This document shows, piece by piece, positions 53,002-61,200 of a stretch of DNA of 64,000 nucleotides. A program made the translations under genes and the position numbers. The stretch covers positions 27,488 through 91,487 of the forward strand of contig JAADJD010000013.1 in assembly GCA_013150955.1 (NCBI GenBank), written 5' to 3'. Source of the stretch: Calditrichota bacterium. Its GTDB lineage: Bacteria; Calditrichota; Calditrichia; RBG-13-44-9; J042. The stretch's first letter is position 1. Every line of letters starts with the position of its first letter. A model generated the notes under the pieces. That model ran no database searches and had not been told where the DNA came from. It saw nothing but the letters and a program-made list of their open reading frames with translations.

Positions 53002-53421
53002 TTATTGATCAAAACGTCCCTTTATACTGGCTCTCAGGGCCCGGAAATTGCCCTGTAACAGTCGCACGCCATAAAGGAAGCGAATTTCATTTTTAACCTG
53101 CTCTACAATTTCCCGATCAATGTCCACATTGTTGGCCCCACTATGAAATTCGTTGGAGGGATCATCCTGAATTTCGGGTTGTACCTCCCCCATCCGCTGG
53201 GGGCCAATGGGCATGTGCCGGGGATGGGTACGCCGGCCAGGAAGCGTTCGCTGCAAAACCGTCTGCAATTTCTCCTCGAAAACCACTTCTTTCCGGCGAT
53301 ATCCCGGCGTATTGACATTGGCAATATTGCTGGCAATCACCTTCTGCCGGAGGGCATAGACATCGAGGCCTTTACTGAGCAGAGGTACTTTGGTCTGCTT
53401 CAGAATAAAATTCTTGATCAT
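53002..53421 (-). CDS. flgB: Flagellar proximal rod protein FlgB
   Basis: About 139 residues from the ATG at 53421; in-frame starts up to 53472 would add 17 residues but fall at or before the predicted transcription start. The rod motif DVYALRQKVIASNIANVNTPGYRRKEVVFEEKL (core) is near the N-terminus, and the C-terminal NNVDIDREIVEQVKNEIRFLYGVRLLQGNFRAL (core) is conserved. FlgB is the first rod protein on FliE. It is the first gene of the minus-strand flagellar block. Confidence 0.95.
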   Translation of the reverse strand: MIKNFILKQTKVPLLSKGLDVYALRQKVIASNIANVNTPGYRRKEVVFEEKLQTVLQRTLPGRRTHPRHMPIGPQRMGEVQPEIQDDPSNEFHSGANNVDIDREIVEQVKNEIRFLYGVRLLQGNFRALRASIKGRFDQ

Positions 53422-53472
53422 TCGAGCCACCACAATTTTGTTGCATCCTTTTTCATGCAATGGATGTGCCAT

Positions 53473-53500
53473 TAATTATCCAGGCCGCCGATCGTTTCAA
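53473..53500 (-). promoter_or_regulatory. Possible sigma-70-type promoter of the flgB operon
   Basis: On the minus strand TTGAAA (53500-53495) and TAATTA (53478-53473) are 16 bases apart, giving a start point near 53466 and a leader of about 45 bases to the ATG at 53421. The match is modest. A sigma-28-like pair (CAAA, 15 bases, ACCGATCA) lies further up at 53683-53709 but would leave a 260-base leader. Confidence 0.3.
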
Positions 53501-53710
53501 TAACTTTCTGTTTCTTCAGGAAATAGAAAAATTCTAACCTGAACCGAATCTGTGGCTACTTTCGCCGGTTGTCTGATTTTTCATCTATCACTGTTCGAAT
53601 TTTCAGCATTGTTGGGCTTTCCGCAAAAAGTCACGCCCATTATTTTTCCGTAAATCTTTCGCTGTTAAATTAACACCGGTCATGATCGGTAAACAGAGCA
53701 CCCGGTTTGA

Positions 53711-53857
53711 ATCCAAATTATGCTTTAGACTATGGATTGCACGAATTAACATCTTTGGATTAGATCTGGATGAAAATTCGTTCGAGGTTTATTAGTAATT
53801 TTATTGATATTTCTTGGGTTCATTCGCGTGATTTGCATTTAATGCAACATTTGGGTT
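53711..53857. repeat. MITE-like intergenic repeat, copy 3 (inverted, internally deleted)
   Basis: CCAAATTATGCTTTAGAC at 53713-53730 is the exact reverse complement of bases in copy 2 (19537-19554), and AGATCTGGATGAAAAT at 53762-53777 is the reverse complement of another block of copy 2 (19472-19487). The sequence between is shorter here. A half unit with TTCATTCGCGTGATTTGCAT follows. It lies in the 468-base divergent gap between flgB and the next plus-strand gene; the rest of that gap shows no gene. Confidence 0.75.
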
Positions 53858-53889
53858 GAATGGAAAATGAAAAACACAGGGGAGCAAAT

Positions 53890-54156
53890 ATGATCGTATC
53901 TGCTCAGGTGAGCCTGTACCCCCTGCGGCAGCAGGATCTTACCCCGTTTATCGACCGTACCATTCGTTTCTTCCAGGAACGGGGTCTCCAAACGGATCCC
54001 GGCCCTATGAGCACACTGGTTACCGGTCCTGTGGACCTTCTGTTCGATGCCATAAAGGAGGCATTTAAATTGGCAGCAAAGGAAGGGCAGATGGTGCTGG
54101 TGGTGACCTATTCTAACGCCTGTCCGGTGGATTGGAACGAGCCTAACAACGCATGA
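53890..54156 (+). CDS. Thiamine-binding / YkoF-like small protein
   Basis: The preferred ATG at 53890 follows GGGGAG and gives 88 residues. The sequence IVSAQVSLYPLRQQDLTPFIDRTIRFFQERGL (core), then MSTLVTGPVDLLFDAIKEAFKLAAKEGQMVLVVTYSNACP (core), has the ferredoxin-like beta-alpha-beta pattern of the YkoF / MTH1187 thiamine-binding family. Such proteins often accompany thiamine or hydroxymethylpyrimidine transporters; none is here. It precedes a methyltransferase gene by 37 bases. The fold is likely; the ligand is assumed from family. Confidence 0.72.
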   Translation: MIVSAQVSLYPLRQQDLTPFIDRTIRFFQERGLQTDPGPMSTLVTGPVDLLFDAIKEAFKLAAKEGQMVLVVTYSNACPVDWNEPNNA

Positions 54157-54193
54157 AGCATATTAGCATGACCTTCGCAGGGGAGGACCTATC

Positions 54194-54913
54194 ATGGCGA
54201 GGAACCCGTTTGAGGGAGAGATTGCCCGCTACTACGATGCCTGGTTTTCTACACCGGTGGGTCAGTACGTGGAGCGGGTGGAAAACGATTTGCTCTTCCG
54301 GATGATCGGGGAGGTGAAGGGCAAGGCCATCCTGGATGTTGGCTGCGGAACGGGAAATCATCTCATCGCCCTTTACCGCCGTGGGGCAGGTTTGTGTGTT
54401 GGAATCGACCGTTCCCGGGACATGCTGGAGGTGTTCCGACAAAAACTTTCCTCCAATGGCCCGTGCATCGTTCGCGCCGATGCCGCTCACCTGCCGTTTC
54501 GGGAAAAAATCTTTGACCTCTGTTTTTCGGTTACCATGCTGGAATTTGTATCCAAACCCGGAAACGTCATTGCCGAGATGCATCGGGTGAGCCGTGGCCG
54601 GATGGTCCTTGCGGTGTTAAACCGACTGGCTTTCTCCGCATTCCTTCGGAAGCTGGAAAGCCTGTTGAAGCCCACACCCTTTCGCTATGCACGATTCATT
54701 AGCCCGTTTCAACTCAAACACCTGGTTCGCTGCCGGATTCCGGACGCCCGAATCCGCTGGTACACCACACTGGCCTTTTTCCCGTTTTTTCCATCGCGAT
54801 TTCGGAAAGTGCTGGAACGGATCGACATGAGACTCAGCTACTCCCGGTTTCCTTTCGGAGCCTTTCTGGTCATGGCCATTCGCTGGACAACAAGGACTGA
54901 AAATTCTGGATGA
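54194..54913 (+). CDS. Class I SAM-dependent methyltransferase
   Basis: A 239-residue Methyltransf_11-type enzyme. Motif I is ILDVGCGTGNHLIAL (about residues 49-63), followed by VGIDRSRDML (motif II) and ADAAHLPFREKIFDLCFSVTMLEF (motif III region, core). The C-terminal 90 residues are variable and probably set the substrate, which I cannot identify. GGGGAGGACC precedes the ATG. It lies 37 bases after the thiamine-binding-like gene, and the same strand then carries flippase and ligase genes. Confidence 0.87.
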   Translation: MARNPFEGEIARYYDAWFSTPVGQYVERVENDLLFRMIGEVKGKAILDVGCGTGNHLIALYRRGAGLCVGIDRSRDMLEVFRQKLSSNGPCIVRADAAHLPFREKIFDLCFSVTMLEFVSKPGNVIAEMHRVSRGRMVLAVLNRLAFSAFLRKLESLLKPTPFRYARFISPFQLKHLVRCRIPDARIRWYTTLAFFPFFPSRFRKVLERIDMRLSYSRFPFGAFLVMAIRWTTRTENSG

Positions 54914-54969
54914 TAAAAAACGGTCCGGGCAATCGCCAAAATCTTCCACCCGGCATTCTTTTTAAAATC

Positions 54970-54998
54970 TTGTGAAACGATCCACCACCCAATATCTT
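54970..54998 (+). promoter_or_regulatory. Possible promoter of the flippase gene
   Basis: TTGTGA (54970-54975) and TATCTT (54993-54998) are separated by 17 bases, about 150 bases upstream of the flippase ATG. The match is moderate and was found by eye. Confidence 0.3.
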
Positions 54999-55145
54999 AT
55001 GATGGTTTAACGGTTGGGAAACGGTCGGGCATTCCCCGGGGAACACCTTCCCGATGATCAGGGTTTGGGATAGCTCCGGCCCTGGAAGCGATCCTTCCGG
55101 GGAAACAACCGTACCAGGCGGTTGCCGACCACATTAAACAAAACA

Positions 55146-56429
55146 ATGGCACAGAAATTAACCAAAATCATCGGCATCACCTTTCTGGTTCAGATCGGTG
55201 TTTTTGGACTGGGACTGCTGAACAATGTGTTGTTGTCCCGCTGGCTGGGTCCGGCCAATCTGGGCATTATTGCCCTTTTTTTCCTGTTCACCGAGGCCAT
55301 CCACAAAGTCACCAATCTGGGAATTGAAACCGCCAACCTTTACTACATCAGTAACCAGAAATTTCCCCGGAAAAAATTGATTGGTACCAATTTCATAAAC
55401 GGTCTGCTCACGTTATGTCTGGGTTCGGGATTGATCATCCTGTTCATTCAAACCCATGGTCTAACCCTGTTCTTTGAGCCTCAGGAAGCCACCATCCTCG
55501 CCAGGGGCGCTTACTGGAGCATTCTTCTACTTTTTGCGTACATGACTTTCGATTATGGTACCAAAATGCTTCTGGGTCACCAGCAGTTTTACCGGTACAA
55601 CAAAATCATGCTGGCGCGGCCGGTACTGTTTTTTATTTTGCTATCGGCCAGTTACTTCCAGAACAAACTGGACGTGGCACACGTCCTGGCCATCTATAGC
55701 ATATCCTGGCTTTTGCCCGGATTTTATATGTGGTGGCAACAAATCCCTTTTCCGCTCGTCTGGGATCGAGAAATTACTTTCGCCTCTGTCCGCTACGGAA
55801 CCAAAATCATGCTTTCGAACCTGCTCACCTTCCTGAACTATCGCGTGGATATTTTTTTAGTGGGCTACTTTCTCACCAAGGAAATGGTGGGATGGTACTA
55901 CGTGGCCCTCATTGTATCCGAAAAGCTGCTGTACTTAACTCAATCTACCAGTACCATCTTCTTCCCTGCAGCGTCCCAATCCACTCAGCAACAAAGCAAA
56001 ACACCGATCATTTCTCGCACCAATCTCATGCTGGTGGCGCTGGGTTCGCTTGTACTGGGAATACTGGCCCCGTGGGGATTGCCTCTGGTTTTCTCGGATA
56101 AATACCTGAATTCCGTCCCGCCGTTATTGTGGTTATTACCGGGGGTTGTCGCGTTAACCCTCCCCAAAGTGCTTTCGGCCGATTTCTACGCCCGTGGCCG
56201 TCCCGAACTGAGTTTGTATACAGGGTTGGTAAACTTTGTGCTGAATGTTATATTGAATATTTTCCTGATCCCCCGGTGGGGAATCGTAGGCGCGGCCATT
56301 AGTTCCTCGGTGGGGTATCTGGTAGCCGCTGCCTTAATGGCGTTCTACTATCGAAACATGACCGGGGTGCCTTTTCGGGAATTTATCATTCCTAAAGCCG
56401 GGGATTGGGAACGCTTAAAGGAAATTTAA
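55146..56429 (+). CDS. Wzx-like polysaccharide flippase
   Basis: About 427 residues from the ATG at 55146 (an in-frame TTG at 55122 would add eight residues; neither has a strong ribosome site). There are 12-14 membrane helices. The opening FLVQIGVFGLGLLNNVLLSRWLGPANLGIIALFF (core) and the central LSNLLTFLNYRVDIFLVGYFLT (core) are typical of the MATE-like/MVF polysaccharide flippases. It would move lipid-linked sugar units across the inner membrane. An O-antigen ligase-like gene follows after 34 bases; no glycosyltransferase is encoded nearby. Confidence 0.86.
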   Translation: MAQKLTKIIGITFLVQIGVFGLGLLNNVLLSRWLGPANLGIIALFFLFTEAIHKVTNLGIETANLYYISNQKFPRKKLIGTNFINGLLTLCLGSGLIILFIQTHGLTLFFEPQEATILARGAYWSILLLFAYMTFDYGTKMLLGHQQFYRYNKIMLARPVLFFILLSASYFQNKLDVAHVLAIYSISWLLPGFYMWWQQIPFPLVWDREITFASVRYGTKIMLSNLLTFLNYRVDIFLVGYFLTKEMVGWYYVALIVSEKLLYLTQSTSTIFFPAASQSTQQQSKTPIISRTNLMLVALGSLVLGILAPWGLPLVFSDKYLNSVPPLLWLLPGVVALTLPKVLSADFYARGRPELSLYTGLVNFVLNVILNIFLIPRWGIVGAAISSSVGYLVAAALMAFYYRNMTGVPFREFIIPKAGDWERLKEI

Positions 56430-56463
56430 CCAAGCTAAACGAAGGATTTTTAAGAAAACAGCC

Positions 56464-57654
56464 ATGTTATACAAAAATTCTGCATTGCGGCATGCACCTG
56501 CAGTTGTCCTGTTTTTCTGGTTACTGGGGCTTTCTCTTTCTCACATCTTCATTCAAATGGCAGCGGTGGTGTTATCGGTGCTTTTTTTCATCCATAAAAA
56601 AAACTTGAATTTAAAATCCCCTGAGCTGTGGACTTTGGGTGGGTTATTGGCGATAAGCCTGATGGGGACCTTCCGGGCGCCGCCCTACCCAATCTGGAAG
56701 GCACTTCCGGCAACCATGCCATTCATCATCCTATTCTCGGCGATTCCCTTCAGGCACCTCTGCCATTCTCAAATGAAAGAAAAAGGACCATTCTGGATAT
56801 GGAGCTTTGTGCTCCTGGCAACCATTCCGGCCCTGTTTGGCATTGCCGACCACCTGCAAGGAGAACTGAGAAGCGCTGGCGTTTATGGCGGCATTTATAA
56901 CCTCTCTATCCTGATGGCCACATCTTTACCAATAGCCACGGGGCTTTTCCTTATCACCCGGGGACTTCGCACTCAAATCTTCCTGGCCGCTTTGATTGCC
57001 AGCCATTTTCTGGCCCTCTGGTATACAGCCACCCGGGCGGCTTTCCTGGCGGTTCTGGTCAGCATGGGTTTCTGGGCACTTCGCTACTTTATAAATTACA
57101 TTCGCACCCGGCGCAATGGGATCCTCTTGAAACAGGGGTTGATCATTGCCACGGTGCCATTCATTTTATTTTCGATGATCATCACATCCAACGACTACCG
57201 AATCAACCCCTTCTTTAATCAACCCACGGGCCGCTACGCCACGGGAGAAGCGGACTTAACCACGTATCGGTTAGACATCATTAAAGATGCCCTTCGCATT
57301 TTAAACACCGACCTCTCGTCGGGTTCGTATCAAAATCTTCTTTTGGGATACGGTGCTTTCAGCCGGAAACGATTGGTAGAAAGCATTCACATCAGCTGGC
57401 AATCGGATTATTTACAGGTCTTAATGGATTCCGGGCTGGTGGGCCTGATTCTGGTCATTCTGCTTTATGCGTGCTTTTTACGGATGGCCCGCCAGAAAAC
57501 GGGCCATCCTGACCCTTTAATGCAGGCTTTTGCCTGGACAGCATTTGGTTATTTTCTGATGAGTTTTTTAACACTGCAGGTGACCGGGCTTTTCGGTTCC
57601 AGCGTTTTCGTCCTCTTATACAGCCATTTGAGCCTGAACCAGCGCGCCCCCTGA
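56464..57654 (+). CDS. O-antigen ligase/polymerase-like membrane protein
   Basis: A 396-residue protein with about ten membrane helices. The large loop after the central helices, with LWYTATRAAFLAVLVSMG (core) and the later YGAFSRKRLVESIHISWQSDYLQVLMDSGLVGLILVILL (core), has the pattern of the Wzy_C / WaaL family. His and Asp in the periplasmic HxxWxxDYL motif are expected catalytic positions. It may polymerise or ligate surface glycan delivered by the flippase. Whether it is polymerase or ligase cannot be told from sequence alone. Confidence 0.82.
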   Translation: MLYKNSALRHAPAVVLFFWLLGLSLSHIFIQMAAVVLSVLFFIHKKNLNLKSPELWTLGGLLAISLMGTFRAPPYPIWKALPATMPFIILFSAIPFRHLCHSQMKEKGPFWIWSFVLLATIPALFGIADHLQGELRSAGVYGGIYNLSILMATSLPIATGLFLITRGLRTQIFLAALIASHFLALWYTATRAAFLAVLVSMGFWALRYFINYIRTRRNGILLKQGLIIATVPFILFSMIITSNDYRINPFFNQPTGRYATGEADLTTYRLDIIKDALRILNTDLSSGSYQNLLLGYGAFSRKRLVESIHISWQSDYLQVLMDSGLVGLILVILLYACFLRMARQKTGHPDPLMQAFAWTAFGYFLMSFLTLQVTGLFGSSVFVLLYSHLSLNQRAP

Positions 57655-57668
57655 TCCCTCGCGGGATC
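57653..57668. terminator. Hairpin between two convergent genes
   Basis: GATCCC (57653-57658) and GGGATC (57663-57668) pair across four bases just at the ligase-like stop, and a smaller TCCG/CGGA hairpin follows. Neither is followed by a T-run. It is at best a weak terminator for both converging genes. Confidence 0.3.
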
Positions 57669-57689
57669 CGGCTTCGGACATTCATCAAA

Positions 57690-58898
57690 TCACGATTGAT
57701 CCGTTTCCGCAGCGTCCGTCTCCGCTGATGGTTTTTCCTCTGTGGATTCTTCCGGTGACTCTCCTTTCTCACCTGAGGTTTCCGAAGGTTCCCCTTCCCC
57801 TTCTTCCTCCTCTTTCAACTCATCATCTTCCCGTTCCAGAAGATTTTCATCTTCATGGATCTTATAAAGAATCACGTATACCAGGGTCATGCCGGTGTTG
57901 CCCACGGCCTCGCCGTATGCCAATACACTTCCACCCAGAATGATCAAAAAGAACGTAAAAATTCCCGCGGCAATTTGCAAAGACCAGGTCTCGGCAAGGG
58001 GAACATGGGGATGGCTGAGGTACACCCAGCTGGCAAAAGAACCCAGCAAATATTGCAGCCAATCATTCAATACCGGCAGCAGGCGATCCATCCAGGCCAG
58101 ACCGGTTTCCGCCACCTTTACAAATTTCTCGCCCATACCAATAGTAAAAAGGCCAGAAAAAATGAAGTATCCCAGCTTCAACACCAGCGCAAACACCAGC
58201 ATGCTCACAATCTCTAAAACGCCAACGATGGTGCTGTAGATGGCCAACCGCCAGGGTTGATTGAACGTCATGCTAAACGATTGGAACACCCCACCAAGCG
58301 CATCTTCGTCCGACGTGGCAATGACTGCTGGCACCAGAATGATGCCCACAAAGGTCACCACCACGATAAATGCCAGCAAAATGGCCGCAAAAAAGTAGGG
58401 TATGGTCAACAGAAAATTAAACCATTCTCCAAAAATGGGGATGCGACCAACCAATCCCATAAACAACGCCCCAATCACGAAAAAGGCGATCATAAAGCCA
58501 AACGTCAAAAACGCCCCGATGACGGAAATCCATTTGCGCCAGGCAAATCGAAATGCCTGCGACCAGGTGTAAAAGAACTCGTCCCTCAATACCATATAAG
58601 ATGCCCGGGCAACCGCGGTATTGGTCATTAAAATAAGGGCAGCAAACAACGCCACTCCTACCGCAGCAATAACCCGCCCAAACCAGGGCTGTGAAAAAGA
58701 AAAAGCACAGGCTAACAATGCCTGTTTTTGCCAGACCTCACCAATCGAATAGCCGCTGATGAGCAGACTGAGATAAGTAAAAACCAGGTAAACAAGATAC
58801 CCGGTCGCCAGACCTAAACCATTGATCCATATGCGCTGAAAACCCAATGCAATCCGTGGGGCACGAAATAAATCTTTAAAATTGAAATGTAATTTCAT
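57690..58898 (-). CDS. Multispanning membrane protein with acidic tail, unknown
   Basis: A 402-residue protein with six or seven membrane helices in the first 335 residues (for example WINGLGLATGYLVYLVFTYLSLLIS core, and FFLIILGGSVLAYGEAVGN core). The C-terminal 65 residues are very rich in Glu (EREDDELKEEEEGEGE) and lie in the cytoplasm or outside. The pattern of helices resembles DUF4013-type membrane proteins, but I cannot name a family. GAGGAGG precedes the ATG, and a strong promoter lies 42 bases upstream. It is convergent with the ligase-like gene. Confidence 0.7.
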   Translation of the reverse strand: MKLHFNFKDLFRAPRIALGFQRIWINGLGLATGYLVYLVFTYLSLLISGYSIGEVWQKQALLACAFSFSQPWFGRVIAAVGVALFAALILMTNTAVARASYMVLRDEFFYTWSQAFRFAWRKWISVIGAFLTFGFMIAFFVIGALFMGLVGRIPIFGEWFNFLLTIPYFFAAILLAFIVVVTFVGIILVPAVIATSDEDALGGVFQSFSMTFNQPWRLAIYSTIVGVLEIVSMLVFALVLKLGYFIFSGLFTIGMGEKFVKVAETGLAWMDRLLPVLNDWLQYLLGSFASWVYLSHPHVPLAETWSLQIAAGIFTFFLIILGGSVLAYGEAVGNTGMTLVYVILYKIHEDENLLEREDDELKEEEEGEGEPSETSGEKGESPEESTEEKPSAETDAAETDQS

Positions 58899-58939
58899 GA
58901 TGGCCTCCTCGTTTTTCCTCCACTCCTCTGCATGAAAAC

Positions 58940-58968
58940 ATTATACTAAATCCAGGGGAATTATTCAA
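58940..58968 (-). promoter_or_regulatory. Strong sigma-70 promoter of the membrane-protein gene
   Basis: On the minus strand TTGAAT (58968-58963), 17 bases, then TATAAT (58945-58940), a full consensus -10. The leader to the ATG at 58898 would be about 35 bases, with GAGGAGG inside it. This is the best sigma-70 match seen in the window. The 511-base gap it shares with glnA holds no gene. Confidence 0.7.
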
Positions 58969-59313
58969 CAACCCGGCGAATGTCATCGGGAATCGCATGG
59001 TATCGCCATAAAATAATGTTTCCGGATCCGTAAGTGGAGAAAGCCGATCCAATAAACCAGACACCCCCACACTGAACGGTCATTCGCTCCAAAAGAATAC
59101 TCCAAATGTCGCCATTACAGACAAATTACTCACAGGATCGTCTCAAGGAGTCTCATCCGATCAAAGAATTTGATCTGTAGACGGCCTGCCCGGTTCATAA
59201 GGAATTCCCAATAACATGGCCATCCCTTCCTCCACCCTGACCAATCGATTATTCAAACAAAGGCTTTTTATATAAAATGAACAACTAATTTTGTCAAATT
59301 CAAAAAAAATAAA

Positions 59314-59363
59314 TTGCACTTTGCAAGAATCTGGTTTGAATTTACTGAAATGATGGCTATATT
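59314..59363 (+). promoter_or_regulatory. Promoter of glnA with an adjacent palindrome
   Basis: TTGAAT (59336-59341), 16 bases, TATATT (59358-59363) lie about 50 bases before the glnA ATG. Ten bases upstream of the -35 is a perfect palindrome TTGCA-CTT-TGCAA (59314-59326), placed where an activator or repressor could bind. No clear sigma-54 -24/-12 pair was seen here. Found by eye. Confidence 0.5.
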
Positions 59364-59410
59364 TTGCGCTGTTTAACAAAATTATTAATCATTAACACAG
59401 GGGAGGTTGT

Positions 59411-60733
59411 ATGACCCGGGAAGACATTTTACGAATCTGCGATGAAGAAAACATTCAGTTCATGCGCCTGCAATTTACAGACATTATGGGAGCCAATAAA
59501 AATGTGGAAATTCCACGCTCCCAGTTCGAAAAGGCGCTCGACGGAGAGATCATGTTCGACGGCTCATCCATCGATGGATTCGCCCGCATTGAAGAGTCCG
59601 ACATGCTATTAAAACCGGATTACTCCACCTTCCGCATTTTACCCTGGAGTTATGCCCAGGGAAAGGTCGCCCGTTTGATTTGCGACGTCATGAATCCAGA
59701 CGGCACCCCCTTTGAGGGCGATCCTCGCCAGGTGCTTAAACGCGTGGTTAAACGCGCCGAGGACATGGGCTTTACCTTTTATGCCGGGCCGGAGGTGGAA
59801 TTTTTCCTTTTCCTGATCGACGAGCAGGGAGAAGCAACCAACCGCACCCACGACGCTGCCGGGTATTTTGATCTGGCTCCCATAGACCGCGGGGAAGAAG
59901 CCCGTCAGGAAATGGTAAATGTCCTCAATTCCATGGGATTTGAAGTGGAAGCCGCCCATCACGAAGTGGCTGCTGGACAGCACGAAATCGATTTTAAATA
60001 TGCGGATGCTGTGACCACCGCAGATAACGTGGCCACTTTTAAGTACATCATCCGCACGGTCGCCCAGAAATATCGCCTGCATGCGACCTTTATGCCCAAA
60101 CCGGTGTATGGGATCAACGGTTCAGGTATGCACACCCACATGTCCCTATTCCGCAATGGGCAGAATGCGTTTTACGATCCGGATGCGGAGTACCAGCTAA
60201 GTGACATTGCCAAATATTTCATTGGGGGCATTCTTGCTAATGTCCGATCTTTCCTGGCCATAACCAATCCCCTGGTCAATTCCTACAAACGACTGGTTCC
60301 CGGTTACGAGGCGCCGGTGAATATTGCCTGGTCAGAACGCAACCGCAGTCCACTGGTTCGGGTTCCGGCCAAACGAGGGGCTTCTACCCGGATCGAGCTC
60401 CGTGTTCCCGATCCCTCGTGTAATCCGTATCTGGCACTGGCCGTTATGCTGGCAGCCGGACTGGACGGCATTGAACGTCGCATCACCCCACCACCACCGG
60501 TCAATAAAAACATCTTTACCATGAGCGAACGGGAGAAAAAGCGGTTGCGCATTCATCCCTTGCCATCCAACCTGTTGCAGGCGATTGAGCACATGCAAAA
60601 AAGCAAACTCATGCGAGAAACACTGGGCGATCACATCTTCTTCCATTTCATCGAAGCAAAAAAACAGGAATGGCACGAGTACATATCGCAGGTTCATCCC
60701 TGGGAAATCAATCGTTATCTGAAATATTATTAA
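59411..60733 (+). CDS. glnA: Type I glutamine synthetase (GSI-alpha form)
   Basis: The 440-residue enzyme makes glutamine from glutamate, ammonia and ATP. Motifs seen in order: FDGSSIDGF (about residues 55-63), the metal/glutamate site AGPEVEFFLF, AAHHEVAAGQHEIDFKY, NGSGMHTHMSLF, KRLVPGYEAPVNIAWSERNRSPLVRVPA (core) and the late LRVPDPSCNPYLALAVMLAAG. The length and the lack of the adenylylation loop with its Tyr motif mark it as the alpha form, controlled by feedback or transcription rather than adenylylation. GGGGAGG precedes the ATG. An NtrC/kinase pair is encoded on the opposite strand downstream. Confidence 0.96.
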   Translation: MTREDILRICDEENIQFMRLQFTDIMGANKNVEIPRSQFEKALDGEIMFDGSSIDGFARIEESDMLLKPDYSTFRILPWSYAQGKVARLICDVMNPDGTPFEGDPRQVLKRVVKRAEDMGFTFYAGPEVEFFLFLIDEQGEATNRTHDAAGYFDLAPIDRGEEARQEMVNVLNSMGFEVEAAHHEVAAGQHEIDFKYADAVTTADNVATFKYIIRTVAQKYRLHATFMPKPVYGINGSGMHTHMSLFRNGQNAFYDPDAEYQLSDIAKYFIGGILANVRSFLAITNPLVNSYKRLVPGYEAPVNIAWSERNRSPLVRVPAKRGASTRIELRVPDPSCNPYLALAVMLAAGLDGIERRITPPPPVNKNIFTMSEREKKRLRIHPLPSNLLQAIEHMQKSKLMRETLGDHIFFHFIEAKKQEWHEYISQVHPWEINRYLKYY

Positions 60734-60748
60734 ACCCAGTGCCTTAGA

Positions 60749-61025
60749 GCACGAATGATGCGAATGAGCACAAATAGGAACAAATTCATTCTCCTGGCTA
60801 AAGCCAGGCGTTCATAGAAATTCTCATTCATTAACACCCGGATTTATCCGGGTGGACAACTCCTATAGTAATAATAACTTATAGAACCGTTTTAACGGTT
60901 TGGGCTGTCTAATTTGCACAACGGGTTAATTTTATTTGCGTGAATTCGTGTCAATCGTAGGCGAATGCATAATCCCGGATTATCTTTGGTCAGATTAATT
61001 CGTGTCATTCGTAGGCGAATGCAAC
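60749..61025. repeat. Repeat region, copy 4 of the intergenic family, with three hairpins inside
   Basis: ACGAATGATGCGAATGAG near 60751 and two tandem words like TTCGTGTCATTCGTAGGCGAATGCA (core, near 60945-61025) belong to the same family as copies 1-3. Between them, three hairpins with four-base loops stand in a row: CCTGGC-TAAA-GCCAGG (60793-60808), CACCCGGA-TTTA-TCCGGGTG (60835-60854) and AACCGT-TTTA-ACGGTT (60885-60900). The rest of the 467-base gap to 61200 shows no gene. The first hairpin lies 60 bases after glnA, and none has a T-run. Confidence 0.75.
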
Positions 61026-61162
61026 TTACTGGTTAAAACAGAAACTTTTCAGAAAAGTGATTGACCCGGTAAGGATGGCTCGTGGTTTCGGCGGGGACAG
61101 CGAAGGGTTTTAATCCTTCAATTGTGTACAATGAACAGAACAGGCGCATTCTTAAATTCCCC

Positions 61163-61191
61163 TTCCCCGGCTGTGGTTAACAACCGGGGAA
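61163..61191 (-). terminator. Terminator-like hairpin after the NtrC-type gene
   Basis: TTCCCCGG (61163-61170) and CCGGGGAA (61184-61191) form an 8-bp stem with a 13-base loop, starting 10 bases beyond the stop of the NtrC-type gene. A T-run is lacking, so factor-independent termination would be weak. Confidence 0.4.
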
Positions 61192-61200
61192 AAGCCCATA

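Noticed and set aside
53683-53709. Sigma-28-like pair CAAA-N15-ACCGATCA upstream of flgB
   Set aside because: It would leave a leader of about 260 bases, and early rod genes are not usually FliA-dependent; kept only as a weak alternative.
53695-53720. T-arm-like GGTTTGAATCC, possible tRNA
   Set aside because: No matching acceptor stem, anticodon arm or CCA-side pairing surrounds it, and it merges into repeat copy 3.
59161-59379. Minus-strand frame of 72 codons before glnA
   Set aside because: It overlaps the glnA promoter region and is AT-rich, with no ribosome site.
7408-61025. CRISPR array in the repeat-rich gaps
   Set aside because: The repeats are degenerate, in both orientations, and lack regular spacers; no cas gene is present.
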